Translations under genes and position numbers: made by a program
DNA from: Spinacia oleracea
Taxonomy: Eukaryota; Streptophyta; Magnoliopsida; Caryophyllales; Amaranthaceae
Length of the DNA: 64,000 nucleotides
Direction of reading: 5' to 3'
Assembly: GCF_020520425.1 (NCBI RefSeq)
Contig: NC_079487.1
Span: forward strand, 126,936,385-127,000,384
Shown: positions 27,225 to 40,353 of the stretch, in pieces
Layout: the number at the start of each line of letters is the position of its first letter
Numbering within the stretch: the first letter of the stretch is position 1
The notes under the pieces: model-generated
Databases searched by the model: none
What the model was told of the DNA's origin: nothing
Seen by the model: the letters and a program-made list of their open reading frames with translations, nothing else

Positions 27225-30200
27225 TAATAAGTTCGATTAATATATCGCTCTATCATGCTTGGTTATGAGATTTCGATGCAAATTTGCTTGTATAATATTT
27301 CAAAAAGTTGTTTGATATGTTTGGTTAGAATTATAGCTATTGGAAAGAGCATGTTGGGTCCAAAAAACTTTAATAGAAAAAACTCAAATTTTCACTTTGT
27401 AGGAGGAGTTTTATGGGAGAGCTTCTACCTTATTTTTTTTTGGTTTTACTACGAGGAGTTTCCGGTTAACTATAATTGAAAAAGCTAACAACTATTTACA
27501 AAATACATTTACACAAATAATTAAACATAACAAGTTAGTCAAACCAGCTAACTAACAACTAATACAGAGTATGAAGTATCTCGTAACCAAATAGCGACTA
27601 AAGACATACCGGAAGTTGTTTTCCACAACATAGCAGCATCCGTTTCTTAAAACTTCCTGTCATATTTACACGCAATACTACGGCGAATAGTACGGCCTAC
27701 AGATTACTCCTTAATCAATTTCTGTAAAAAGAGAAAAGTGTCATATCTAAAAAGTTAATTGATGCGCATTCAAATTATGGAAGAAGCTATAGTATGTATG
27801 GTGTATTTAGCATGACTATTAACTAAGCGAAATGATAATCTGCATAAAAAAAACTAAGCGAAATGATAAAGGCCGCAAATGCTTGTCTAAAACAATGTTG
27901 GCTGATTTTTATTGTCACAAAAGAGTAGAACACTTCTACTACAATTAGCATTTATGTATCAACCAAACGTACCACAACTTAACAAAGTTGTTTGAGGATA
28001 GAAAATATACTACTTCGTAGTTTTCTAGTTTGGTCCTTCAATTATACTGCATTTGTTTTAAAAAGTTGCAACATCTTGACTAGCACGTTTGATAAGATCC
28101 AAATTTGAACACAATTTTATATCTAATTTTATTTTTCTTTAAAATCTTAAAATTTAATATTATATAAGTATATATTGAAATCAATTTAACGACATTTTAT
28201 TTGATAACATTTGCCTTTATCAAATTATTAAAAATATAGGATTAAAGTTAGTGTATGAATGATGACAAACTAAAAATATTGTAAATTTAAAAAACTGAAG
28301 AAGTAATACATACGTAGAAATATCACGAGTCTGGTGGAGTCTTGAGTTGACTTTAGATTGAGAAAATATGGCCAACTTAACAAAATAAATACTCTTTAAT
28401 GCTTTTTAAGTACCTAAATATTGGTAATAGTACGATTTTCGTACAATTCATATGCTAACTTTGATCATGTTTTCTGCTTTCTTAGCAATGTATAAGTATA
28501 ACAAAAAGTTAAAAGCTTTTAATGGCTAATATGTCGAGGATTAGCTTCAATGTATAATTTTCAAATATCATTGTTTGACAATAATTTAATCATTAAAGAA
28601 ATATATAATTATATATATTTATGATCAAATTTGTACATTAACAAATGTGTCAGTCTTACACGAACATTTAAAAACAGCAAGAGGGCAAGACAAATATTGT
28701 ACTCATTCGGGAAGAATACAGAAGATACTCAATGTATAGTGGGCCTTGTATGGACTTGCAAGTTTGCAAGCCCTTAATTTTGTGTGTTTGGTCAACATCG
28801 TACATTACGGCCCAACTCATATTACTAAATGCCATTAGTTATATAGTTAGTTGAGAATTTGAGACTGATCGATCAACGGTTTTTTTCCTTTGTGGCCTTG
28901 TATTGTCCATCCAAAACTCCAAACCAAGAAACTAAAAAAACACCACACATCTAAATATCTCATTTTTCATCAATAATTAGTCTACCAAAACATCATTAGG
29001 CAATTAAATTGGTTCTCACTTCTCACTTCTCACGTTGGTTACTATAAAATCAACATGTTCCATAACGAAATAATTGTACAAACAACATATAATAAAAGCT
29101 ATTTTCGTTCTCTAAATCTTTTATATATGTGTACATATATACTCGTATATACAGAGTACTTACTACTTAGTACCTAGTACGAGTAGTTGTGTTTCTTAAT
29201 TATACATGTAACGAAAACCACTTCTTCCATTTTATATTGTACTAAATCTCTAAACCGGCCAAACCGGTAATACTGTATAAGTGTGTTGATATATTTCGTG
29301 ACATAATATTGTCATGTACAGTACATGAATGGATAATATGAGCTAGAGAAAGTAATTGAAAATCATATTTACGCAATGAAAGGAGGAGAAAGAGAGATTA
29401 CCAATCACCAAGGGAGCACGCGAGGCAAGTGTATCCGAACACAATAAGGTGCATGCAAAGATATTAACCCCAAAATATAGTTACAAGTTTGATGTTTTTG
29501 CGAGGGAGAAATTATGGTGTTGAAGAAAATATAAGAGAAATGGAATATACAATTTTTTTTTTATTGAGATGAATACAATTTATTTATTTAATTTAAGAAA
29601 GACACCAAAGAAATGGGAGAGCAAAATTATGTTGACGTGTAGAGAGTAATAGGATAAGGAAAACGAATGGGGAGAAAACTTGGACTTCTAAAGGCCAACT
29701 TCCGTAGATTAGAATGTCACGTTATAGATTGGTCTAATCTCTTTCCCATGGTCCACATTTCTTTTACAAAACTTTGCATGCAAATCCAAACTCAACCCAA
29801 AAAAATTGAAGAAAATGATGCACCTTAAAAAAGTAGTCACCTTAATAGAGCCATACATGATGAGATGATGGTAAGATATATGTGTGTACACAATCAAAGA
29901 TACTAGATTGAGACTTTCTTTAGCCAGTGACGAATCTAAGATTTTTTAAATAAGACAGGTCAGGATATATAATCTGAGTACAAATTAAGCTAAACTTATT
30001 GTCATTTTTGTAGATGTAGGTACTAAATATTATTTAAAGTATTTTTAATTTACATGCCGGGCTAAAGCCTGAGTACGTATTATTTAAGACAATATCAACT
30101 TATGTTGGTCTTGTATGTATGTTTCTTATTGTTTATTGTTTAATGTGAATGTACCAACTAATCCTTGAAATGTCTCATCAATCCAACTTATACCATGGTC

Positions 30201-30760
30201 ATAGGTCTTATCTATGTAAACAAATAATACAAAGGTTAATTAATGCATACGGCATACCCATAATTAATAAGAAAAAGAAAGGAAAGTTAATTAATTAAAT
30301 AAATGGATTAGAGTGCTTAGCTTATAGCTGAATCACTAAATAATCTAGAGAAGAATGAATTATATTCAGGCCACGACTATTCTCCTTGTTCACGCATGGA
30401 ATTGCAAGGGTAGTTGAAAACCAATGTTATTTATATGTGAGTTGTCACACATTGAAGAAATATCAATAAAAGTAAATACCAACTTAAATTATAAGCTTAA
30501 AGAGTTACTTATAATATTGTCAATAGATTTTAGTGTTCGACCTCCGTTGACTTATAAGTGGACTGAACTTTGAAATCATACTCATAGGTGTCAAACTTTT
30601 GAAGACATCTCCGTTTTTATAGCTCTATAGATATAGACATGTGAAGTACTTTGTTTAACACTGCCTATTAAAGAAGAAGAAAAAAGTGTAATTGCTTACC
30701 TATGGCCTTTGCTGGACCAAACTCTTTACATGTGAAGGGCTTAAGATGCAACATATTAGT
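27225..30760. other. 3.5-kb gene-free AT-rich stretch
   Basis: No gene is supported on either strand. ORFs are short and their composition is that of random AT-rich DNA. Some TA/AT microsatellite-like patches and several TACTCGTA/TACGAGTA octamers (e.g. about 29140 and 29178) are present. No element with clear ends was found. Confidence 0.5.
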
Positions 30761-30768
30761 GGCCCAAT

Positions 30769-31866
30769 TAGGAGTGTCAATTCTCCATCAGACCCAGTGA
30801 ACTCGATGGGTATTTTCGGCCGTTTAGAATCCCGAACCGTTTAAAACTTGCGAGCTAAGATCCGAAATCCGATCCAGTCCGATTATATTCAACCCAAATC
30901 CGGCCCAACCCGTTAATATTGATCTGATTAAGATCCGAATCCGATAACATACCAATCCGTGACAATCCGTATCCGTTTAATAAAAACCGAAGTGATCCAA
31001 GACCCGTTTATGATCCGATCCATTTGAACCCGAATCCGTTCCAACCAGAGGAAAATCCGTATACTCTAATCCGTTTGTAATCCGTGACCCGTTTAATCCA
31101 AACCGTTTCAACCCATGACCCGTTTAATCCGAACCCATTTAACCCAAACCATTCACGACCCATAGAGAACATTAATTATGTTGCACTACCAATTAAGCGT
31201 ATTACTATTAGTTATACGGTGTACTTGTACATCATTCTCCCTTTATATACTCTGCTCAAATGAAACTTGTAATTGATGTAGATTTAAGGCGTAAAGAACT
31301 TTCAGGAACGGATGTAGTATTAAACTAAGTTATATATTATATACTCAATAACTTATATTACTGATGTACTATTAAATTCTTATTACTTTTAAAAGTTAGT
31401 TATCGCTTTCGTCCCCTAATTAAGTCATCGATATTTATGATTATATAATTTGGAACCAAATGGACCCGACTTGGATTCCTACCCGCTGCCGAATAACCCG
31501 ATCCGATAATAACCCGAAACGATATGAAACTGAATATGATGTAACCCAACTAAATCCGTTTCAATCCGACCCGTGTTAGTCTGTTACCCGATTAATCCGT
31601 CCCGATATGAATCCGAACCCGTTAAAATCTGTCATGTTCCAATCCGATCCGATCCGACACAATCCGACTACAATCCGACCCGTTTACAACCCGATTCGAT
31701 ATGAACCCGTGCATAAAAAATCCGACCTGATCCTGATCCGTTAAGTTTTCAATCCGTTCCGATCCGACCCGTTAGCCAAATTATTCCGTTTCAATCCGAC
31801 CTCGTTTCAACCTGAATCCGATGAGTCCGACCCAAACCTGATCCGTTGATCCGATTTGACACCCTA
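30769..31866 (-). mobile_element. hAT-like non-autonomous element, copy 2 (reverse orientation)
   Basis: The 1,098-bp element starts TAGGAGTGTCAA and ends TTTGACACCCTA between a perfect 8-bp duplication GGCCCAAT (30761-30768 and 31867-31874). Its interior is the reverse complement type of copy 1 (ATCCGATCC, about eleven CCGTTT). The AT-rich core at about 31320-31460 is homologous to the core of copy 1. It is inverted relative to copy 1 and 5.1 kb away. Confidence 0.93.
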
Positions 31867-31874
31867 GGCCCAAT

Positions 31875-32150
31875 GGATAATGGATTTCCTATATACAAAG
31901 TAAAAATGTTATAGGTGGTAATAACTAATGACAAACCAAATGTTTGGATTGAGTTTAACTCAATATTGCATTCGAGTGACAAAGTAAGAGTGATGAAGGG
32001 TAAAAAAAAAAAATCAAAAAAAAATCGAGGGAGTATAATTAGCCATTTAGGTTGTGTTCATGTGAAATTGAATGTCTATTTTGTCGCATTTCCATTGTCC
32101 AATTAAATATGAATCCACTCATTTTCAATAGTATATTAATTTTTGATAAA
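31875..32150. other. Intergenic, nothing recognised
   Basis: Short AT-rich spacer between the hAT-like element and a Stowaway-like MITE. Confidence 0.35.
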
Positions 32151-32152
32151 TA

Positions 32153-32507
32153 CTCCCTCCGTCTCTTTTTGTTTTTTACGTTTGGTATTTTGCACGCGTT
32201 TTAACGACTAATTAATGTGCATTGAGATTCTTCTAAGTTTTCATGTAAACGAGGAAAATTACGTTTATTTATAATGTTTTCACTCTTATCAAAATTATGG
32301 TATGGGGAAAATGAGAAAAAATTAATGTCTTTATGGAAAAGTGTGAGGGATTAAATGACTCAATTGATTTAATTGGTTAATATAATAATTGGGTACAAAT
32401 TTTGATAGAATATTAAATCATATATGTGATAATATTAAAGGAAATGTAAAGAACATTTTGAAACACCAAAAAAGGAAAACGTAAAAAATAAAAAGAGACG
32501 GAGGGAG
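32153..32507. mobile_element. Stowaway-like MITE (tacgtttgg family), copy 2
   Basis: Ends CTCCCTCCGTCTCTTTTTG and AAAAAGAGACGGAGGGAG are inverted copies, with TA on both sides. 355 bp. Same family as 26627-27000. Confidence 0.9.
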
Positions 32508-32569
32508 TAGTTGGTGGACGTGGAATTGTGGAAATCTAAAAATCCATTACCTTGAATGCATCATATTTA

Positions 32570-32854
32570 CTCCGTCCCTTAATACTTGCACCGCTTCTAT
32601 AAATGAAATTTTTTATCAATATTTTATTCTTTCTCACAATTACCTACTACCCTACCTACACCTCTATTCTTTACAAAAAATTATTTAAAAATTCACATCC
32701 TCCACTCACCACCCCCCACCTCTTACATATTCCCCACTAAAAATATTAAAAAAATACTCCACTATCAACTAACACCATTAAATTAATAAGTCAATTGAAA
32801 TGTCTTAAACTTCGCACCGGTCAAACCGATGCGAGTATTAACGGACGGAGGGAG
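32570..32854. mobile_element. Stowaway-like MITE (cttgcaccgc family)
   Basis: Left end CTCCGTCCCTTAATACTTGC and right end TATTAACGGACGGAGGGAG, with TA on both sides. The subterminal 'gcaccgcttctataaatga' links it to the degraded element at 60148-60468. Confidence 0.87.
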
Positions 32855-33699
32855 TAGTTGAAACTTTTGATAGGATCGAGGATTTTATATTATGTTGTTT
32901 CTTAGAGTATCATCATTCATCGCTATAGAGATTCTAAATGTGGATCAAAAATCTTTGATACGTGTTTTTATTTTTCCAATTTCTTAATCATATATTCATA
33001 TCTTCCAAATCTCCGATTAACTTGTCCAAATTAATGGGGGATTGCATTTGTTTTGCCTTTTTTAAGAAACTTGATGATCTAATGATTTGTACGGAGTAGC
33101 ATGCAGCTTGTTGAATCATAAAATGATTGAAAAAGTCGAGTCATCTTGAAGAATGGTGTAATTGCCTGTTTTTGGCCAAAATGAGGCCTAATTGGAGTGG
33201 TCTTACTTTTACAAGTAGGTAAAACGGTAAGAAAAATATTCATTTAGACATGATCCTATATAGAGTAAGAAACACGAAAATTAAGATCAATGTTGGTAGG
33301 GCAGACTTCTTAAAAATCGATAGAAAATTACGACAATTTTTATTTACAACTAGTTGATCCGTTATACCTTGAGTATAAAACTATATGGTAAAAATAGTCA
33401 GAATTGCCTATGTGCTTATGCCTTGTACGTTGTAAGGAAATAAATTGGACATTTAAAATCCTCAAACCTAACTTATCGAGGCAGCTCATACTTGATCAAG
33501 TCTAAAACAGTCCAAATAAGATGACTAAAATACCCCTCCAAACTTCCCTTGTTATTCAATTTACTTTGTAGACAGTAATATCAATAATAATTTATTAAAA
33601 AAAATTATACGACATCTACAAATTAATTACGATCAGTAATGGTCCACAAAGTTATCCCGAATTTACCCCCAAAAGATCATGAGAAACTGAAACATAGGA

Positions 33700-36142
33700 C
33701 GCCAATAAATAACCTACCGTTTATTCCATTCTCCAAATTTTTTCCCAGTTTCCCTATTCTCTTCCTTTTTCTCTCTCCTACTCCGTCGCATGCAGGATTA
33801 ACACAATAACACAGACATCAATCCCAGAAATTCCCTAAAAGGTAAGCAATTAATCCTCCCTTATCCTTAATTTCTCTTTTCATATTCCTACATGCTAATT
33901 ACCTTGTTTTAGGAGCATCATTTCTTTTAAATCTTTTTATGGGTTGCAATAATTTCAAAAGCTCTTCAATTGAACCAGTTTTGTACCTATTGTTTTATGT
34001 TCATTTTTCATTTCGATTTCTATTTCATGAGGTGGGCAAACCACACAACTTTCTTTGTCTGGGAATTTTGTTTTTATTTTTGTTCTTCTGTTTTTGTTTT
34101 TGTGCTTTGTATTAGTTGAATTTAATGAGGTGGTGCCCATTTCTTTTAAATTGGGGATTTTGCAGTTACTTTAAAATTGGGGGAGGGGAGATTCGAACGT
34201 GTGACGTATCGCACACATACCCTTAGTCATTGCTACTCAATGGTGGGTTAGACTAGTTGGTAATCGTAAGAAATTGTTATGGATGAACTTTTACTCGGTT
34301 ACTCTAGGTAGCACAGACACTTTAAAAGATATTGTAGGCAAACTTTTATTCTTTTAGTTTAGGTAGCATGAACTCTTCTATGAGAAGGTGGCATATTTCG
34401 TTATGTTGGACAAATAGACAATGACACGATTTCAGACAATTAAAATTGCCACTAAATCTATCCTTTCTGTCTTCTTGCATCATAGAATTTAGCCATGAAT
34501 GTTTTTTAGCAATAATCGCAAGGATTTCTCTATTATTGGATGATTCATGAATCATGATTGTATCAGACATTCTCTTGTTTGGTTTAAATTGATTGAATGG
34601 TGGGTTGTTGGAAGATTGGTGCTTTGACTGTCGTTGATAAGTGCTGTCTTACCTGATTTCTGAATTCTGAGGCTTGATGTTCATCATGGCTATGTTGACC
34701 TTTTGGGTGGTTTGGATAAAAGACATAGATGTTGTGATCACATATATGACAAAACCAGCCTTGTTAAATTAAATGATATGGTCTTGCCGGCTTAGTGTTA
34801 AACAAATCGATCATTATGTTTCATAAGCATCAAGAAAATACTTGGCACTTTGTAAAGGCTATATAGGAAGAAACAAGACCGCGCCAACCCAACGCGGAAC
34901 ATACTAAATGGAGTAGGGTACATGGATTCTTTGTGAGCTTGTAGTCCTGTCTTAAATTGAAGGCCCAAAATTAATTCTGATAATAATCTGTGACCATGAT
35001 TTATGAAGAAAATAATAATGTCTCTTCGTTTCAGTAGTATAAGCTGTATAGCATAGAAATTACACTCACATATAGAAAAACAAAAAGCTAATTGACTACA
35101 TTTTCCTTCCCAAACGTAATTAAACGTCCAATAATGACAAGGGAAAAGAGATGGGTAAAGTTATAAAGTATGTTAAACGTTTTATTGACTTTCAGGGAGC
35201 GATAAACGTGAACTTTTTGTAGAAACTACATATGTAAAAGATGCAAAAAGTATTTAACCTAGAAGCTATAAGCAAGTTTAACCTCATTGCTGGTTGATAA
35301 TGCAAAACTCAGTGTGGCTGGCTGGGTTAAAACTTGGGAGCGACGTTTCCCCTGTTTCTTTAAAGAGGCTTTGGTAAGGTGTTCTGGAGGAAAGGTTGAG
35401 TCATCAGATGTGCATAACCTGATAACCTAACCTATATTATACTCGTAATAGAATGATTGACTTTGTTAGATCCTTGACTCAAGCGTGACTACCACAGTAA
35501 AACAATTAGCATATATGATTTTCTTTAATTTTATTACAATCCGAAGCTTAAGGTTAATGTGACACTGAATCTCTTAGCTCCTGTATGGGCTGTGATTGTG
35601 TATCTTTTCTTGCAATTGATGAGGCTGCTTGCATGCTGTTCCTGCTTCATATGATGCATCTTGGAACTTACTGCAACTTCCTGGGTCATATCATGTTAGA
35701 CACGATCTTGTACTCTAGGAACAAATTGATGCTTTGTGTTAAGTTTCAAACTTGCACTTCCACGAAGTTGTAAATCAGATATACAAATGTTATCTTAGTA
35801 CTGTGTAACAAGCTGATAACTAGTCAGCTTCCTGAGTTTGTATCCTTGATAATGACCTGGAATAAGAAATTTCGAGTAGTAGGAATCATGGGATGTAAGG
35901 TTGTTGTCAGAATACTTACAGATGATCAGAGTTTACCTTATGGATTATGATTAGTTGCTGTTAGATAAATGTAGCTAAGGCAGAGGATGAATTAACATTG
36001 CTTTTCTATTTTACATTAGCTGTTTAGAAAAGCATTTAATGTAAAGCTTCTTTCCTTGTAAGCTATGTGCCTCAAATAAATTGTTGTTTTTTTGTACTTC
36101 TTACTTCTTGATGGTGAGCAGTTGTTTGGTCTTATGCCTCAG
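33700..36142 (+). promoter_or_regulatory. AMSH2 5' leader exon and 2.3-kb leader intron
   Basis: A pyrimidine-rich initiator region (about 33715-33785) precedes a leader exon ending at 33841 (CCTAAAAG/GTAAGC). The intron ends with GCCTCAG at 36142, 11 bases before the ATG at 36154. If transcription begins upstream of 33790, the leader contains a three-codon upstream ORF (ATG CAG GAT TAA at 33790-33801). Leader introns of this sort often raise expression in plants. That role here is inferred. Confidence 0.6.
34150..34270 (-). mobile_element. Possible SINE relic in the AMSH2 leader intron
   Basis: On the minus strand 'gtgtgcgatacgtcacacg' followed by TTCGAATCTCC resembles a pol III B-box region. 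The same motif appears at the window's end (63955-64000). No A-tail or duplication resolved. Confidence 0.35.
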
Positions 36143-36153
36143 GATTTAGGAAT

Positions 36154-39100
36154 ATGGTCACTCACTACCCTTCTGTCGCAATTTCGTGCACGGAGGTTGC
36201 ACCTTATTCTGCACAAGTTTCGCAAGTAACAGTTAGTGATTCACGATATGCTTATTCAGAATCGGCAATTCTTGGTCTCAAAAATTTACATATTGTAAGT
36301 GAACATAAATTATTCTATTATCTGCTTGTACTACGTTATATGGAGTATATGGTTTCTCACTGAGTCACAGGATTCACAGCTGTCAGAATTTATTTCTTGC
36401 TTTCCTCTCTTACAGTTTCATATACCTCTCTATTGTCAAATTCTAAGGTTGGTATTGTAATGCTATGTTTTTTCATGTCAGTCGGCTCAATTAATGGAGG
36501 ATTTTCTTGAAATTGCTCGTAACAACACTGACAAGGATCTCGAGACGTGTGGGGTTCTTGGTGCTTCTCTCGTGAGATTCTTTCCTGTTTCTTACAGATG
36601 TGTAATCTAAATTGAAATGATATGCTTCAAGGAGTTTTACTTCATTGTTACCATATACTATAAGTACTGTCATTATCATAATCCATCAATCTTTGGTCAA
36701 AAGGTCTTGCGCGTACAAGGTGTACAATAAATTTATTGTACACCAAAATAACTTTTATGCAGTTTTTCGTAACTTTAACCTATTTTTCTGTAACTTTTAT
36801 ATTATAAAATAAAAAAGTTGATAGATAAACATTTTAAAGGGTTAAATGATTAATTTATACATTATTAGTGATTTTGAAGAAATAATATTTATTCAAATGA
36901 AATAATTGATCATTAAAAAATAGATAACTTTTACACATATAAATGTAACTTTTAAGCATTTTGGGTCAACTTTTACTCCAGTGTACGATATTTATTGTAC
37001 ACCCATTGTAAACAAGAATTTGTGATCTTTGGTGGCTTGTGTATGTACTCCCTTAGGTCTCTATCCCTTTATAAGAGTGTCTTCTGCTATGAATAGTTGG
37101 GCCATATATTAAGAATTAATTCCTGCATTTTTCAGCCCCGTAAAGAAGTTCATCAATATGGATATATAAATGAAAAATTCACTGTCTAAGAGACTGAGAC
37201 TAAAATAGTTGAAAACACTTGGTCATTTCTTATGCGAAGCAAGTAGTTGAGAACTTTAGCTCATTAAACATCTAGAAATTGATGGCTAGTATCTGTCAAC
37301 ATTTTGATAAATATTTATCAGTGGATAATATAGCACTTCTTCCTGTTTTGTTCCGTTCTGAAGTGCTGTTCTAGCTGTATTGTACGCAGTTATCATAATG
37401 TTTTTATGTGCAATTGTGAAAGGATGGTCACATGCCAATGTCCATGATGCTTGTCCACCCCCCAAGAATTATTTTTCTGTATTATTTATCATTGCCACTC
37501 AATTCGATCTCCAGTGGTAATGAAAAATTTGTGAAGTTACATATGTTTGGTGATGGAGTTGCATTACCATGAACATTGGAATGGAGTTTAACTTACAAAT
37601 TAGTTACAACTTAATTACTCTACGTCTCTATCATCTATTACCACCTTCCAAATAGTCGACTGTTTAGTTGTTGGTTTACTCTTGTTGCCTGTTCTAGCTG
37701 CCTGTAAGTCTGTAACATGTTAACCTTTCAGATTTGATGAATTATATAGTGGTTTGCTAATAGCCTAATAACATCAATCTGATTCTTGAACTAATTAAAG
37801 TTTTCTGATTCGGCCATGTAGACTGAGGAGACATTCTACGCTACCACATTAATAATACCAAAACAGGAATCTACTTCCAGTTCGGTGAGTCTCTATGATG
37901 ATACCTTCATGTCGCCGTTGTCGGTACTCTAGCTGCAACTTCAATTTGATCATTTATCTTAGTAGCTTATTACCTTGCATTAATCTTATCGTTGTTATTT
38001 TAGTGTCAGGCATTACATGAAGAAGACATCTTTAACATACAAAATGACCGCTCCCTTTTGCCTGTAGGATGGATCCATGTATGCACTTCTCTTGCTTCCT
38101 CTTTGATAAGTTCTACATTCTTGTTCCTTACAAAACCAAAGAAGTTCACTGTGATTTTTGCTTGACCATTGTATTTTGAAATTGAAAACACTATCAATTA
38201 GCATTACAAGATTGCATTTAAAACACCATATTTAAACTTTATAAATTTTTTTGGAATATTTCTGCATTTTGTATGATGTTCTGTACTTCGTATATACATA
38301 GAAACACTTAGAAACTCTGTCTAAACTGTTATTTTCTACTTCTCAGACACATCCTTCTCAAAGCTGTTTTATGTCATCAATAGATCTTCACACGCAGTAT
38401 CCATATCAGGTAATCAGCTGAGGTAGTTCCATCAAAAAACTTGAAACCCACTTTTAGTTTATCCCTATATGGCTGTATGTATACTAAAGTCTTGTGTACG
38501 GAGTACAAAATTTCTTTGCAGAAACATGTATGCTGTACATTTTAGTTTCTACTTCTTTTGTGATGTAATGTCGGTACAGGCGTACAACTATATTCCTGTA
38601 ACTCGTTATCTGAATGTCTACACTGATTGAAGTCCTTTTTTTTTTTTTTCGATTGGTACTATTATTGTTTTTCCGTATCGGGTCAAATCAGTTGACGATC
38701 AACTTTTCATTGGTTTTTGAATAATGGACTAACTTAGAATGGCCCATTAAGTTACCTTTGTGCTTCTTAGTTTTTGTGAAATACTCTGTATTTTTACAGT
38801 TTAAAGGTCATCTGGAAACATTTTCTTCATTATCACACGGGTAAAAACTGTGTACATTCGACCACCTCTTGTATGGGTGCACCACATAAGGCTGGATCCT
38901 CTCTCTTTAGAGGTATTGAGATAATTTTGGTATTGATGGTTCCTTATCAGGTTTCCTGTTGATATGCAGGTAATGGTGCCAGAGGCTATCGCTATTGTCG
39001 TGGCTCCCACTGATAAGACAAGGTCTGTACTCTCTGCAGTCTAACTTGTCATTTTTAGTTCATTGCATTCATATTACTTTTGTTATGTCAAATGTGCAAC

Positions 39101-40353
39101 AGACAAATGCCAATCTATGCTTTTGTTCTTCTAGCATTTGGAAAAGAATATCTAGTTACACTCCGTATGTTTCTCCCATTGTTCTTAGTTCCCTCAGTTA
39201 GTCATTGAAACCATATGCCGGTAATTGAGAAATTTGGGTATAATAAGTATACTACGACAACCATATCTTGAATGAGAATGACATGTCATACTTCATTCAG
39301 CTCTTCGAAAGATTCAATGTTTTGTTCTGCTTTGTCTATTATTTTCTTTAGCGTTGTCTTTATGGTAAATACTACTTCCATAAGAGCGGAAAATCTCCTA
39401 TTAGGTCCAGTTAGCAAACTCATTACGAATGAACCTTGCATATTTTCTTTAGCGTTGTAGTGCCTGTTATAATACTACTCCCTCCGTCCCATATTTATAG
39501 TCCCGTTTGATTGAAAATTTTAAGAAAAGTGTAATGTAGTACATGGGAAATTGGAATGTTAAACATTGATGATTGGTTTGTATAAGAAAGTGGAATATAG
39601 ACATATAGTACATGGAAAAGAGAATATAGTACTCCAATTTCCATGGTGGAAGTTTCTTTTACATGGAAACGGAGGGAGTACTATATTCCACCATGTAGTA
39701 AGGGGATTAATGAGAATAAATGTTACGGAGTACATGCGAAAATGAAATATAGTACATGGTGGAAGTTTTGTTAGGTTTTGTATTACATAGGAAAGTGAGA
39801 AACTTAATGACCAAAAATAGAAACAGGACTATAATTTTGGGATGCCCAAAATAGAAATAGGACTATAAAAAATGGGACGGAGGGGGTACTCCGTAAGTGT
39901 GCAGATGGTCCACTTAGGAAACTCATTATCAATGAACCTTGCAGCCCTTACTGTAAGAGTGTACGTTGTGTGCTATGATCACAGCTACTGCCTCATGGTA
40001 CACGGTTGCAGAAGCTATGTCCCCAGAAAGTAAAAAGATGAAAGTAAAAATGAAAGGACAAATTATTGAGTTGATTGACGTGTTAGTTGTCGTTTATTTC
40101 ATGTTCATGTACTAGGTGCAGAAACTGTAGTTTTTACTGAGATTTACTTAACTGTGGTCTGTGGATATTACTATTCAGGAATTATGGTATATTCCGGCTG
40201 ACGGATCCAAGTGGAATGAACGTTCTCAAGGAATGTGAAGAAAAGGGGTTCCACCCTCACCGCGATTCCAGTGACGGTAGGCCGTTGTACGAACAATGCT
40301 CTCATGTTTATATCAACCCGAACCTGAGATTTGAAATTTTTGACTTGCGTTGA
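36154..40353 (+). CDS. AMSH2: AMSH-like ubiquitin thioesterase 2 (JAMM deubiquitinase)
   Basis: Seven coding exons (36154-36294, 36482-36571, 37822-37884, 38004-38078, 38347-38409, 38970-39022, 40179-40353) join in frame to 219 residues, close to the length I recall for Arabidopsis AMSH2 (At1g10600). It is a zinc metalloprotease that removes ubiquitin, in this family mainly K63-linked chains, at endosomal/ESCRT steps. The JAMM motif is complete: E68 (ETCGVL), H123-x-H125 (GWIHTHP), S133 and D136. The AMSH-specific C-terminal block CEEKGFHPH…FEIFDLR is present. The N-terminal MIT/dimerisation region of AMSH1/3 is absent, as in AMSH2. Introns carry MITEs at 36703-37015 and 39478-39886. All splice sites are GT-AG. 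Confidence 0.93.
36703..37015. mobile_element. AT-rich MITE-like repeat, copy 2
   Basis: Reverse-oriented relative of 8842-9172. The left edge 'gtacaataaatttattgtac' is itself palindromic and the right edge is 'atttattgtacaccc'. It is in AMSH2 intron 2. Confidence 0.6.
39478..39886. mobile_element. Stowaway-like MITE (tatagtcccgttt family)
   Basis: Left end CTCCCTCCGTCCCATATTTA and right end AAATGGGACGGAGGGGG, with TA on both sides. An extra internal CGGAGGGAGTA at about 39669 suggests an internal rearrangement or nested end. It is in AMSH2 intron 6, and the right TA is shared with a TACTCCGTA 9-mer at 39887. Confidence 0.85.

Noticed and set aside
27255-27479. 74-residue plus-strand ORF, hydrophobic
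   Set aside because: No recognisable domain and AT-driven codon content, so it is most likely chance.
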